DNA of 64,000 nt from Hydrotalea sp. GTDB lineage: Bacteria; Bacteroidota; Bacteroidia; Chitinophagales; Chitinophagaceae. A model generated the notes under the pieces. It worked only from the letters and a program-made list of their open reading frames with translations. It did not search any database and was not told where the DNA came from. Positions within the stretch are counted from its first letter, which is position 1. Every line of letters begins with the position of its first letter. Shown piece after piece: positions 35,981-44,265 of the stretch. The stretch is from assembly GCA_022402565.1 (NCBI GenBank), contig JAKRSC010000011.1, positions 62,001-126,000 on the forward strand. Direction: 5' to 3'. Made by a program: the position numbers and the translations under genes.

Positions 35981-36371
35981 TGTGTTCGTTAAGTTGATAA
36001 ATGAGTTTTTCTACTAGGGCAGGAAACTTAATAGAAAGTTGGCTGTGTTCTGGAACTGTTTTGTCTACGTAAACCAGAAAAATATTAACATAAACCCCCT
36101 TAGATGAAGCCCAAATTTCTAAATCTTCTTTCTCTTGTCGCCAGCATTCTCGTAGTAATCTTTTTATTTTATTTCTGTCTACAGATTTTTTAAAATATCG
36201 AGAACTTACTCCAACGGAAGCACGAACATGTTCTGCTCTTGGTGTATCCAATTCATCATATAACAACTTAATTGGAAACATAAAAATGGATCTTCCTTGT
36301 TTGAAAAGTTGATCAATTTCTTTTTTGCTCTTTAGTTTTTGATGTTTTCCGTATGTACCCGTTTTATGCAT
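35964..36371 (-). CDS. rnpA: Ribonuclease P protein component
   Basis: A 135-residue basic protein, the protein subunit that helps RNase P mature tRNA 5' ends. KSKKEIDQLFKQGRSIF is the usual start of the fold and SVDRNKIKRLLRECWR is the family's RNR-like signature with Lys for the second Arg. Slightly longer than E. coli RnpA at the C-terminus. A hairpin separates it from rpmH upstream; yidD overlaps downstream. Confidence 0.92.
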   Translation of the reverse strand: MHKTGTYGKHQKLKSKKEIDQLFKQGRSIFMFPIKLLYDELDTPRAEHVRASVGVSSRYFKKSVDRNKIKRLLRECWRQEKEDLEIWASSKGVYVNIFLVYVDKTVPEHSQLSIKFPALVEKLIYQLNEHIEKDY

Positions 36372-36383
36372 GTGTCAACAAAA

Positions 36384-36411
36384 ATAAAAAAGCCGTTGCA
36401 GAACAACGGCT
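36384..36411 (-). terminator. Hairpin between rpmH and rnpA (terminator or attenuator)
   Basis: AGCCGTTG and CAACGGCT pair over a 5-base loop and are followed on the minus strand by a T-rich run. It lies after rpmH and 13 bp before the rnpA ATG, so it could end most rpmH transcripts while letting some run into rnpA. Confidence 0.7.
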
Positions 36412-36439
36412 CATTGAATAATTTATCTAAGAGGTATGT

Positions 36440-36595
36440 TTATTTTGCTCCTCTTTCATCAGACACAGTCAGCTTGCTGCGGCCTTTCTTTCTGCGGCTG
36501 GCTAACACTTTACGTCCGTTTGCAGACTGCATACGCTTACGAAAGCCATGCACAGTTTTTCTGCGGCGTTTATGTGGTTGAAATGTACGTTTCAT
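36440..36595 (-). CDS. rpmH: 50S ribosomal protein L34
   Basis: A 51-residue basic ribosomal protein: [20 protein letters not shown], then [20 protein letters not shown] and [11 protein letters not shown]. This is the standard L34 sequence with a short extra C-terminal tail. ATG at 36593-36595; stop TAA at 36440-36442. A -7 box TACTTTTG lies about 80 bp upstream. Confidence 0.96.
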   Translation of the reverse strand: MKRTFQPHKRRRKTVHGFRKRMQSANGRKVLASRRKKGRSKLTVSDERGAK

Positions 36596-36674
36596 AGTTT
36601 TTTCCGTTTTACTAACCTAAAAAAGATGGTTTCAACTATCAGCAGTCACCATACTACTGTCTGTGAAAGGACGG

Positions 36675-36682
36675 CAAAAGTA
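36675..36682 (-). promoter_or_regulatory. -7 box of the rpmH promoter
   Basis: TACTTTTG on the minus strand, followed by GCC as at feoB and lysS. The -33 region reads TCTG at 19 bp, a partial match. Predicted leader about 70 bases, longer than elsewhere in the window. Confidence 0.5.
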
Positions 36683-36740
36683 AGGGAAAATGTGGAAATA
36701 GCAGATCAAATCTTAGAAAATGGCCAGTTTTCCTGTAAAA

Positions 36741-37562
36741 TCATAGGTGAATTTGCTCACAAGGAAGTGGGCTGCCCCAGAACAGGTTCGCTTTTTCACT
36801 AAAAGATTCGGGTGATTCGGTAGTAAAGCAAGTTAATTGGCTATTTTTTGAAATTGTTTCCTCCAAGTTTTGGTGTCGTTCCAGGTAGTTTTTTAAAGCA
36901 TTGGCTACCAATGGTCCTTGTTCTATAATTTGAATATTTCCCGATAATTTTTGTTTTATTACAGGCATAAGCAACGGATAGTGCGTACATGCCAGCAGCA
37001 AAGTGTCAATATCAGCACATTGTTGAAATAATGCATCTAGGCTATTTTCAACAAAATACTCAGTTCCAGGTCCTGAGAGTTCGCCATTCTCAACCAAAGG
37101 CACCCACATGGGACAAGCTTGTTGAAACACTTGTATTTCTGGGTAAAAATGACTGATTTCTATAGGATAGCTTTCACTTTTTACAGTACCAGGAGTAGCT
37201 AATATGCCAATTTTCTGATTGCTACTCATTTTACCAATGATTTCAGTTGTAGGCCTTAATACACCCAACACCTTCCTATCTGGGTAATACTTTGGCAACA
37301 TTTTTTGTTGAATATTTCTAAGTGCTTTGGCGGAAGCTGTATTGCAAGCTAAGATTACTAAAGGGCAACCTTGATCAAACAGCCATTTAACTGCTTCCCA
37401 TGTATATTGAAAAATAGTTTCAAACGACCGTGTTCCATAAGGTGCGCGTGCATTATCACCTAAATACAAATAATCTATTATTGGTAAAGTTGAACGTATA
37501 GAACGCAGAACGGTTAAACCGCCCAAACCACTATCAAAAACGCCAATAGGTGCATACGTCAT
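36741..37562 (-). CDS. murI: Glutamate racemase
   Basis: A 273-residue cytoplasmic enzyme making D-glutamate for peptidoglycan. Both catalytic Cys are present: VILACNTASAKAL (Cys73) and LLLACTHYPLLMP (Cys192), together with FDSGLGGLTVL (Asp10, Ser11) and GDNARAPYG. Length is normal. TACTTTTA lies a few bases upstream of the ATG and may be a -7 box. Confidence 0.95.
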   Translation of the reverse strand: MTYAPIGVFDSGLGGLTVLRSIRSTLPIIDYLYLGDNARAPYGTRSFETIFQYTWEAVKWLFDQGCPLVILACNTASAKALRNIQQKMLPKYYPDRKVLGVLRPTTEIIGKMSSNQKIGILATPGTVKSESYPIEISHFYPEIQVFQQACPMWVPLVENGELSGPGTEYFVENSLDALFQQCADIDTLLLACTHYPLLMPVIKQKLSGNIQIIEQGPLVANALKNYLERHQNLEETISKNSQLTCFTTESPESFSEKANLFWGSPLPCEQIHL

Positions 37563-37575
37563 AGCCTAAAAGTAA

Positions 37576-37607
37576 GAAGCATCCGTGAAATGAATCTCGG
37601 ATGCTTC
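37576..37607. terminator. Hairpin between the ompH gene and murI
   Basis: GAAGCATCCG and CGGATGCTTC form a 10 bp stem over 12 bases, between the end of the distal ompH gene and murI. The following T content on the minus strand is modest (TTACTTTTA), so termination may be partial. Confidence 0.5.
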
Positions 37608-37629
37608 CAATTAAATTGTAAAAAACAGG

Positions 37630-38241
37630 TTAGTTTTTAGTACCTGGTTTTGGAGTGGTAGTTGGCTTTGGAGCTGTTGAGCTACCAGTGCTTAAGCCAG
37701 CTTGTTTAAGTGCGTCTTCCACCTCTTGAGGTAGTTTTAGTTTGAGTCGTTGTGCAACCTTTATGCTCAAGTTATCTGCTAAAGGTGGAGGTGTATATGG
37801 GCTAAATGCATTTCCTTGAAACACGTGCGTATATTTTTGTTCTTGCACAATTTCTCTCAATGCTGTAAAGATTTTTTCTTGGTAAGGACGAAGAAGCTGA
37901 CCTTGTTTAGCTTGATAAGCTTGCTCTTGGTACTGCTGCCAATTTACAAGCTGATATTTTAAACGATTAATGTCATCGGTCATAATCTTTACTCTTGATG
38001 GGCTCATCTTAGCAGAATCTGCTTTGAATACACTGTCTTTGTATTTTAAATCACTCAACAAATACTCATACTCATTTTGCAATGAGTCTTGAACATAGGC
38101 ATTTAGAATTGAGTCAACTTTTTCAATATCAGGAAATAAACCCAATACAGAGTTCTCATCAAACACACCAATTTTAGTTTGTGCATTAGCAGAAAACATG
38201 GTAATTGCAAAAAATGCTACCACTGTCAGAAATTTTTTCAT
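37630..38241 (-). CDS. OmpH/Skp-family periplasmic chaperone (distal copy)
   Basis: A 203-residue exported protein with signal MKKFLTVVAFFAITMFSANAQ, start strand TKIGVFDENSVLGLFPDIEKVDSIL and a long helical hairpin (about 45-130) as in Skp. The C-terminal 30 residues are a Pro/Thr/Lys-rich tail (STAPKPTTTPKPGTKN) absent from the sister gene. Skp-type chaperones carry unfolded outer-membrane proteins to BamA, encoded just upstream. Confidence 0.86.
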   Translation of the reverse strand: MKKFLTVVAFFAITMFSANAQTKIGVFDENSVLGLFPDIEKVDSILNAYVQDSLQNEYEYLLSDLKYKDSVFKADSAKMSPSRVKIMTDDINRLKYQLVNWQQYQEQAYQAKQGQLLRPYQEKIFTALREIVQEQKYTHVFQGNAFSPYTPPPLADNLSIKVAQRLKLKLPQEVEDALKQAGLSTGSSTAPKPTTTPKPGTKN

Positions 38242-38266
38242 CTTTTGAAATTTAGAGATTTTAAGT

Positions 38267-38779
38267 TCACAATTTGATGCCCATACTTTTCAGTATTTCA
38301 TCACTTTTATCCAATTTAGGGTCGGCAAATATAACGGTAATTCCTTCACTTTTATCCAGAATGAAATCGTAGCCTCGGCTTACAGCCATCTTCTGCACGG
38401 CATTATATACTTTGTCCTGAATAGGTTTTACTAATTTTTGCCTTTCTTTAAACAAATCACCTTCGTAACCGAAGCGTTTTTTCTGCAAATCCCGAATTTC
38501 TTTTTCTAAGAAGAAAAGTTCATCTTCTCTTTTTTTTAAAAGATCTGGAGGCAAAATGAATTTTTCAGCTTCAAAATTTTTGTACATCCTATCCAGCTGA
38601 GTTTGCTTTTCATCAATTTCTTTTTGCCACTGCTGGCTAACTTGTTCAATTCTTTTTTCGGCAGCACCATATTCAGGCATTTTATCCAAAATATAACGCG
38701 TGTCTATAATGGCATATTTCTGCGATATTGCGCTGAAACCCAATAAAATAAAGAGGCACAGGGAAACTAGTTTTTTCAT
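38267..38779 (-). CDS. OmpH/Skp-family periplasmic chaperone
   Basis: A 170-residue exported protein: signal MKKLVSLCLFILLGFSAISQ, strand KYAIIDTRYILDKMPEYGAAEKRIEQ, a coiled-coil hairpin (KEIDEKQTQLDRMYKNFEAEKF...LEKEIRDLQKKRFG) and a closing strand DFILDKSEGITVIFADPKLDKS. This is the classic Skp layout. It lies 18 bp after bamA and 25 bp before a second Skp-like gene, forming a barrel-assembly unit. Confidence 0.9.
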   Translation of the reverse strand: MKKLVSLCLFILLGFSAISQKYAIIDTRYILDKMPEYGAAEKRIEQVSQQWQKEIDEKQTQLDRMYKNFEAEKFILPPDLLKKREDELFFLEKEIRDLQKKRFGYEGDLFKERQKLVKPIQDKVYNAVQKMAVSRGYDFILDKSEGITVIFADPKLDKSDEILKSMGIKL

Positions 38780-38797
38780 ACAAATTCAATTTGAAGG

Positions 38798-41536
38798 TTA
38801 TTCTGGTTCAAATCCAAGCATGAAGGTGAACCTGGCAGCACTTCTTAAGTTGCCACCCGGTGTAAACCTATCCAATCCTATGCCATAATCAAATCCAAGT
38901 AATCCAAACATAGGTAAGAAGAAGCGCATACCTAACCCTACAGAACGTCGCAATTGGAATGGATTATAGTCTTTAAAACTGTACCAACCGTTTGCAGCTT
39001 CATAAAATCCAAGCATATAGATGGTACTACTTGGGTTCAAGCTAAGTGGGTATCTGAGTTCAAAAGTGTATTTGTTAAAAATTGTAAAATATTGTCTCGC
39101 TTGCTGTTGATCTGGATTAATTCGTGGGTTTGAGCTCTCATAAACAGGGTAACCTCTGTGTGCAATAATGTCAAAACCTAATAATGCAAATTGGTTCGTT
39201 AAACCTGCATCACCCACTTGAAAACGTTCAAAAGGAGAAATCTGCAAATCTTGGTTGAATCGTCCTAAGAAGCCAAACTTAGCAGCAGCTCTAAATACGA
39301 GCTGTTTGTTTCTTTCTGCACCATGTGGCTTTCCAAGAGGAAGGAACCATTCACCATTGAATCTCCATTTATGGTATTCAATCCACTTATAAGGATTTTC
39401 CTTAGATACAATGGCCGGATTAATTAAAGTAAATGGAGGAGTGATTTGCAGGCTAAGTAAGAAGTTAGATCCTCCAGTAGGGAATAATGGTTGGTTTACA
39501 GAAGAACGCTGTAAAGCAATTCTCATATTCAAGTTATGAATATTACCATTGTTTAAACCAGGCAAATTGAAAGGGTCGATTGGGTAATTACTCAATCTGT
39601 AACGAGTAAAGTTGATACCCATTGTTAAGCTAAAGAAGTCATCTGGCCATTTTAATTGCTTAGCAATACTTACAGTAGCCCCTGTAGTTGATAAAAAGTT
39701 TGTTCTACTAGCATTAATATCAAATCTTCCAGTTACTGGATCAAAGGTTTGGCCAAATCTTGTATTGAAAACACTAACAGTGAAAGCATTCCTTTTTTTA
39801 CCACCTAGCCATGGTTCAGTAAATGAAAAGTTCATAGAACGGAAAGCGCGACCATTACTTTGAACACGCAAACTCAATCTTTGACCATCTCCCATTGGCA
39901 ATGGATCCCAAGCAGATTTTTTCCAAATGTTTTTAATGGAGAAGTTGTTGAAAGAAACACCCAATGTACCTGTTAAGCCAATGAAACCGCCCCACCCAGC
40001 ACTTAATTCTAGCTGGTCACTCGATTTCTCTTCTAATCCATAATTAATATCTACCGTACCATCTTCTTGGTTAGGGATTGGGGTAATTTGAATTTTTTCT
40101 TGGTTAAAATAGTTTAACTGAGCGAGTTCTCGGTTACTTCTTACTAGGTCTGTACGACTGAACTTTTCTCCAGGAACAGTTCTAATTTCACGGCGTATAA
40201 CGTGTTCTTTAGTACGGTCATTACCAGAAATTCTTACATTCTTAATAGTAGCCTGCGGTCCTTCAATTAAGCGAATTTCAAAATCTATGGTATCGCCATA
40301 AATTGCTGTTTCAATAGGGTCAGTTCTAAAGAATAAATACCCATCATCTAAATACAAGCCGCTGATATCACCTCCCTCAGGGCTTCCGTCTTTACCCAGC
40401 TTTTTATTAAGTGTTGAAAGGTTATAAATGTCACCCTTTCTAATTCCTAAAATAGACGCCAAAATTGAATCTGAATATTTGGTGTTACCTCTCCAAGTAA
40501 TGTTGCCAAAATAATATTTTCTACCCTCATTCATTTTAATATCAATATTGATATCACCGCGAGAGTTGGTATAAACAGTGTCTTTTTCAATGAATGCATC
40601 TCTGTATCCCAGCGCATTATAATAATCTAAAATCTTCTCTTTATCCTCATCAAATTTTTTCTCATCGAACTTAGCGCCAGCCAATTTTAGACGTACATAA
40701 GGATCTAATACTTGCTTGGTTTTGCTAGGATGTAAAAATCCCCATTCATTCATGTATTGTTTGAATGTATAGCGCTCAGGAATAATGATTCCACTAGTAT
40801 CATAACGAGGAGTGAGCGTTAATCGCATCTGTTCTTTGGTTTCTTTCAACTGCTTTTTTAGCTTGGTTGGAGAAACTTCCACATTTCCAAAATTGATATT
40901 ATCAATTCTAATTTTTGAACCTTTAGCAATTAAGAAGTCTAAAATAATTGAGTTCTCAAAAGTAGAGTCAGGAGTTTCTTTGATATCTACACGAATATTT
41001 CTAAAACCTTTGTCGTAGTAGAACTTTTTAATAGCCTCCATGGCTGTGATTTTCATGTTTTCTGTCACAACCCTGTTAGGCACCAAGCCCGACTTACCGG
41101 ATAAATCTTCTTGATCACCTTTTTTTACACCACGAAAATTAAATCTCGATAATCGAGGTCTTTCTGTAACGTTTATTTCGAGGTAAATATCTTTTCCAAC
41201 TAACTTGGTGATGTAGATTTCAACATTCGAGAAGTATCGCTGCTCCCAAAGCTTTTTAATAGCCTTTGAAAACTGGTCACCTCCTGGTATAGTTACTTCT
41301 TCCCCAACCGTTAGGTTGGTAATTGAAAGAAGTAAGTTTTCATCAAAATATCGATTGCCTGTTATTTCAATTCCAGCAATTCTATACTTTTTGGGTGTTT
41401 TTTGGTTATAGATGTTGAGTAAATCTACATCTATGGTTTGCACCATGGTATCTCTAGACTCCTGTGCCTGAATGGAAAAAATGTGCACTCCCATTATCAG
41501 GACAAATAAGAAGAGCCGTATCATCGAATCTCGCAT
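38798..41536 (-). CDS. bamA: Outer-membrane protein assembly factor BamA
   Basis: About 912 residues from the ATG at 41536 (41524 is equally possible). Signal SMIRLFLFVLIMGVHIFSIQAQ, then POTRA domains (KYRIAGIEITGNRYFDENLLL; RLSRFNFRGVKKGDQEDL; RKYYFGNITWRGNTKYSD; ATIKNVRISGNDRTKEHVIRRE) and a C-terminal 16-strand barrel ending ARFTFMLGFEPE. BamA folds and inserts barrel proteins into the outer membrane. The frame extends to an ATG at 41662 that overlaps the uppS stop as ATGA, but this would put about 42 residues before the signal peptide, so it is not preferred. Confidence 0.94.
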   Translation of the reverse strand: MRDSMIRLFLFVLIMGVHIFSIQAQESRDTMVQTIDVDLLNIYNQKTPKKYRIAGIEITGNRYFDENLLLSITNLTVGEEVTIPGGDQFSKAIKKLWEQRYFSNVEIYITKLVGKDIYLEINVTERPRLSRFNFRGVKKGDQEDLSGKSGLVPNRVVTENMKITAMEAIKKFYYDKGFRNIRVDIKETPDSTFENSIILDFLIAKGSKIRIDNINFGNVEVSPTKLKKQLKETKEQMRLTLTPRYDTSGIIIPERYTFKQYMNEWGFLHPSKTKQVLDPYVRLKLAGAKFDEKKFDEDKEKILDYYNALGYRDAFIEKDTVYTNSRGDINIDIKMNEGRKYYFGNITWRGNTKYSDSILASILGIRKGDIYNLSTLNKKLGKDGSPEGGDISGLYLDDGYLFFRTDPIETAIYGDTIDFEIRLIEGPQATIKNVRISGNDRTKEHVIRREIRTVPGEKFSRTDLVRSNRELAQLNYFNQEKIQITPIPNQEDGTVDINYGLEEKSSDQLELSAGWGGFIGLTGTLGVSFNNFSIKNIWKKSAWDPLPMGDGQRLSLRVQSNGRAFRSMNFSFTEPWLGGKKRNAFTVSVFNTRFGQTFDPVTGRFDINASRTNFLSTTGATVSIAKQLKWPDDFFSLTMGINFTRYRLSNYPIDPFNLPGLNNGNIHNLNMRIALQRSSVNQPLFPTGGSNFLLSLQITPPFTLINPAIVSKENPYKWIEYHKWRFNGEWFLPLGKPHGAERNKQLVFRAAAKFGFLGRFNQDLQISPFERFQVGDAGLTNQFALLGFDIIAHRGYPVYESSNPRINPDQQQARQYFTIFNKYTFELRYPLSLNPSSTIYMLGFYEAANGWYSFKDYNPFQLRRSVGLGMRFFLPMFGLLGFDYGIGLDRFTPGGNLRSAARFTFMLGFEPE

Positions 41537-41658
41537 CCGTTTTGTATTTACAGAACCTTTTTTTTCTAAAAAACTGGTCGTATGTGTGTTGTTAAAGAAG
41601 GTTGAAGGCAAAATAAGGGTAATATTTAAAAACTCTTTGTTAAATAGGGCATCTCTTT

Positions 41659-42423
41659 TCATGAACCAATACTTTCTTCGGTCAACTGTTTGCTTGTTTT
41701 CCCAAATCTTCTTTCCCTAGCTTGAAAATCAAGAATGGCTTCTACAAGGTGTTTTTTTCGGAACTCAGGCCAGCGGGTATTGGTGAAATACAATTCAGCA
41801 TAAGCCAATTGGTATAGAAGAAAATTACTAATTCTATATTCACCACTGGTTCTAATCATAAGTTCAGGATCAGGGAAATTGCTAGTAGTTAAATAACTTT
41901 GAAGGGTTTGGTGGTCAATTTTCTCAGGGTCAATTTTGCCTTTTTGTACATCTAGAGCAATCTTTTGAACTGCATTTACCAATTCCCAGCGACTGCTATA
42001 GCTAAGTGCAATGATCAAATTCAGTCCTGTATTATGACTTGTTAGTTCCAGTGCCTCATGAAGTTCTTTTCTGGCCTGCTCTGGCAGCATATTCATGTCG
42101 CCAATAACATGCATTTTAATGTTGTTTTTGCTCAGAATTTCAACTTCTTTCCTAATAGTGTCCACTAAAAGCGACATTAAACCGTCTACTTCTTGTTGTG
42201 GTCTATCCCAGTTTTCGGTGCTAAAGGCATATAAAGTGAGGTATTTTACACCTATCTCAGCACAGCCCTCTACAATGTTGCGTACGCTTTCCACACCATG
42301 AAAATGGCCATATAAACGTTCATGACCTTGTTCCTCGGCCCACCTTCCATTGCCATCCATAATAATAGCTATATGGCTGGGAATTCTATTAGGATCTATT
42401 TGAACTTGAAGCACTTCTTCCAT
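41659..42423 (-). CDS. uppS: Isoprenyl transferase (undecaprenyl diphosphate synthase)
   Basis: A 254-residue cis-prenyltransferase making the lipid carrier for cell-wall and surface glycans. HIAIIMDGNGRWAEEQGHER (catalytic Asp and the G-N-G-R-W motif), TLYAFSTENWDRP and LMIRTSGEYRISNFLLYQLAYAELYF are all family signatures. A -7 box lies 19 bp upstream of the ATG, giving it its own promoter ahead of bamA. Confidence 0.95.
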   Translation of the reverse strand: MEEVLQVQIDPNRIPSHIAIIMDGNGRWAEEQGHERLYGHFHGVESVRNIVEGCAEIGVKYLTLYAFSTENWDRPQQEVDGLMSLLVDTIRKEVEILSKNNIKMHVIGDMNMLPEQARKELHEALELTSHNTGLNLIIALSYSSRWELVNAVQKIALDVQKGKIDPEKIDHQTLQSYLTTSNFPDPELMIRTSGEYRISNFLLYQLAYAELYFTNTRWPEFRKKHLVEAILDFQARERRFGKTSKQLTEESIGS

Positions 42424-42442
42424 CTACGTGGGTTTTGGTCGG

Positions 42443-42450
42443 CAAAATTA
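42443..42450 (-). promoter_or_regulatory. -7 box of the uppS promoter
   Basis: TAATTTTG followed by CCG, the same octamer and follow-on as at lysS. No clear -33 element at 19-20 bp. Confidence 0.45.
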
Positions 42451-42492
42451 GCGAAATAAGGGCCATTTTTAGGATAAAGACTGAAATACCCT

Positions 42493-43332
42493 TTATTCTG
42501 GACAGCGATACGAGGAAATATTGAAGGAAACGCCTATTTGGAATGTAAAAAATGCATCTTTTTGGGTGCTGTTTCCTCTTTGGCGCCCCCTGATTCCTAT
42601 AGGAACTCCAGTTTCGTAGCTTCTATCTTGTAGAAGAAATCCAATAGAGGGGTTGCCATTTGGAAGGGGAGGAAAGGCATCTGGTGCAAATGTGGTACTA
42701 ACATCGTCGAGGTAGTCGGTGTTGGTAAACCGATAGGTAATTTCACCGAAAATGTTGGTTCTCGCATTTATGGCATGCTTATAACCTAATGTAAGTGGAA
42801 AAGCCAATGCCATTGGGCTGTAAATTTTTCTGTCTGGGTACAAGGGTGAACCTTGACCTTCTGTTCCTAATGGACGAAGAAAATATTTTGTATTATTTAA
42901 GAAAGCATAAGGATCAAAATTGAATACACTTACCCCTAAACCAACATACGGAGTAAATGAATGTTCTTCGAATTGGGGATTAAACAAAAAGAAATTGAAT
43001 TCGCCACTTATGCCAGCTTCAAATACATTGGTATTAAAGCTAAGATTCCGTCTCTGTTGGGTACTATTGGTGCTATATCTATCAGAATAGCCAAGCCGTG
43101 TAAAGTTACCAAAAACTCTAAGCGAGATGTATGGATTGAATTGTTTTCTAAAAAATGCACCACCTGCAATTTTTGGACGATCAATTGCAGCTGTATTATT
43201 AAGGTCTCCAAAATAATGGCCCAGTCCAGCACTAACGCCCCATTCACCCTTATGCACAAAGCTTTGCATAAGTTGGGCTGAAATGGAATGGGTTGTGAGC
43301 ATCCCAATAAGTAAAATCAGCGAAACGCGCAT
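42493..43332 (-). CDS. DUF6089-type outer-membrane barrel protein
   Basis: A 279-residue exported protein from the ATG at 43332: signal MRVSLILLIGMLTTHSISAQ, then KGEWGVSAGLGHYFGDLNNT, the typical opening of this family, and a series of barrel strands (FTPYVGLGVSVFNFDPYAF; NIFGEITYRFTNTDYLDDVST) ending FFTFQIGVSFNISSYRCPE. Its place between nadK and uppS is conserved in Bacteroidota. The function is not known. Confidence 0.8.
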   Translation of the reverse strand: MRVSLILLIGMLTTHSISAQLMQSFVHKGEWGVSAGLGHYFGDLNNTAAIDRPKIAGGAFFRKQFNPYISLRVFGNFTRLGYSDRYSTNSTQQRRNLSFNTNVFEAGISGEFNFFLFNPQFEEHSFTPYVGLGVSVFNFDPYAFLNNTKYFLRPLGTEGQGSPLYPDRKIYSPMALAFPLTLGYKHAINARTNIFGEITYRFTNTDYLDDVSTTFAPDAFPPLPNGNPSIGFLLQDRSYETGVPIGIRGRQRGNSTQKDAFFTFQIGVSFNISSYRCPE

Positions 43333-43378
43333 ATGTATGAAAATAAAGCGAATTTGTTTCAAATCGGTATTCAATTTG

Positions 43379-44257
43379 TTAATTCCTCTTATCTAAGCCC
43401 CAGGTAAGTTTGGTTCTTAGTGTTGAAAGGAAGCTATTTTCGTTTAAACGCAAAAGATGCACACAGAATTGTTCTTTTTTCACGGCTAGTTGTATATCCT
43501 TAGCTACTATTTCTCTTCTAGCATCTAAGGAGCAAATAAATTCATCTGTTCTGCCTTCAATTTCAAAGGAAATAATGTTATTGTCTGATACAACTATTGA
43601 ACGAACATTTAAATTATGCGGAGCTACAGGCGTAATTACAAAACTGGATGACTCTGGGAATAAAATAGGACCATTACAACTCATATTATAGCCAGTAGAA
43701 CCGGTAGGTGTAGCTACAATTAGCCCATCTGCCCAATATGTATTTAAAAATTCCCCATTAAGATAGGTGTGTATCTTAATCATGGGCGACGTATCTCGCT
43801 TATGAATTGAAAATTCATTGAGTCCAAAAGGAGCATTGCCAAAAATAGAAATATCAGAATCTACATGAATGAGGCTCCTTTTTTCAACTAAATAGGTCCT
43901 ATTAGCAAGTGCTTCAATGGCTTGTTCTATTTCTTCTTTTACAATTGAGGCCAAAAACCCAAGTCTTCCATAGTTGATTCCTAATAAAGGAATTTGGGTA
44001 TCTCTAATAAGCGTAACTGCATCTAGCATGGTGCCATCACCTCCCAGAGTTATCAGACAATCAATATCTTGTTCAAGATCAGTAGAGGTTTCAAATGATT
44101 TGATGTGCTTATAGTTGTTGCTGATGCTTGGCATTTGCCAAAGCAATGTGTGAAATAAAACCGGTTCAATTTGGTTTTTTTCTAATACATCCAGCAGAAA
44201 ACTGAGTGGGGCATCCATTTCTGGGTCAAGGCCTCTGCTATATACTGCTACTTTCAT
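43379..44257 (-). CDS. nadK: NAD kinase
   Basis: A 292-residue cytoplasmic enzyme phosphorylating NAD to NADP. LITLGGDGTMLDAVTLI (the G-G-D-G motif with catalytic Asp), LGINYGRLGFLASI and TGSTGYNMSCNGPIL are diagnostic. It begins 8 bp after the BamA-like gene and precedes the DUF6089 gene by 46 bp. Confidence 0.95.
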   Translation of the reverse strand: MKVAVYSRGLDPEMDAPLSFLLDVLEKNQIEPVLFHTLLWQMPSISNNYKHIKSFETSTDLEQDIDCLITLGGDGTMLDAVTLIRDTQIPLLGINYGRLGFLASIVKEEIEQAIEALANRTYLVEKRSLIHVDSDISIFGNAPFGLNEFSIHKRDTSPMIKIHTYLNGEFLNTYWADGLIVATPTGSTGYNMSCNGPILFPESSSFVITPVAPHNLNVRSIVVSDNNIISFEIEGRTDEFICSLDARREIVAKDIQLAVKKEQFCVHLLRLNENSFLSTLRTKLTWGLDKRN

Positions 44258-44265
44258 GCGCTGTG

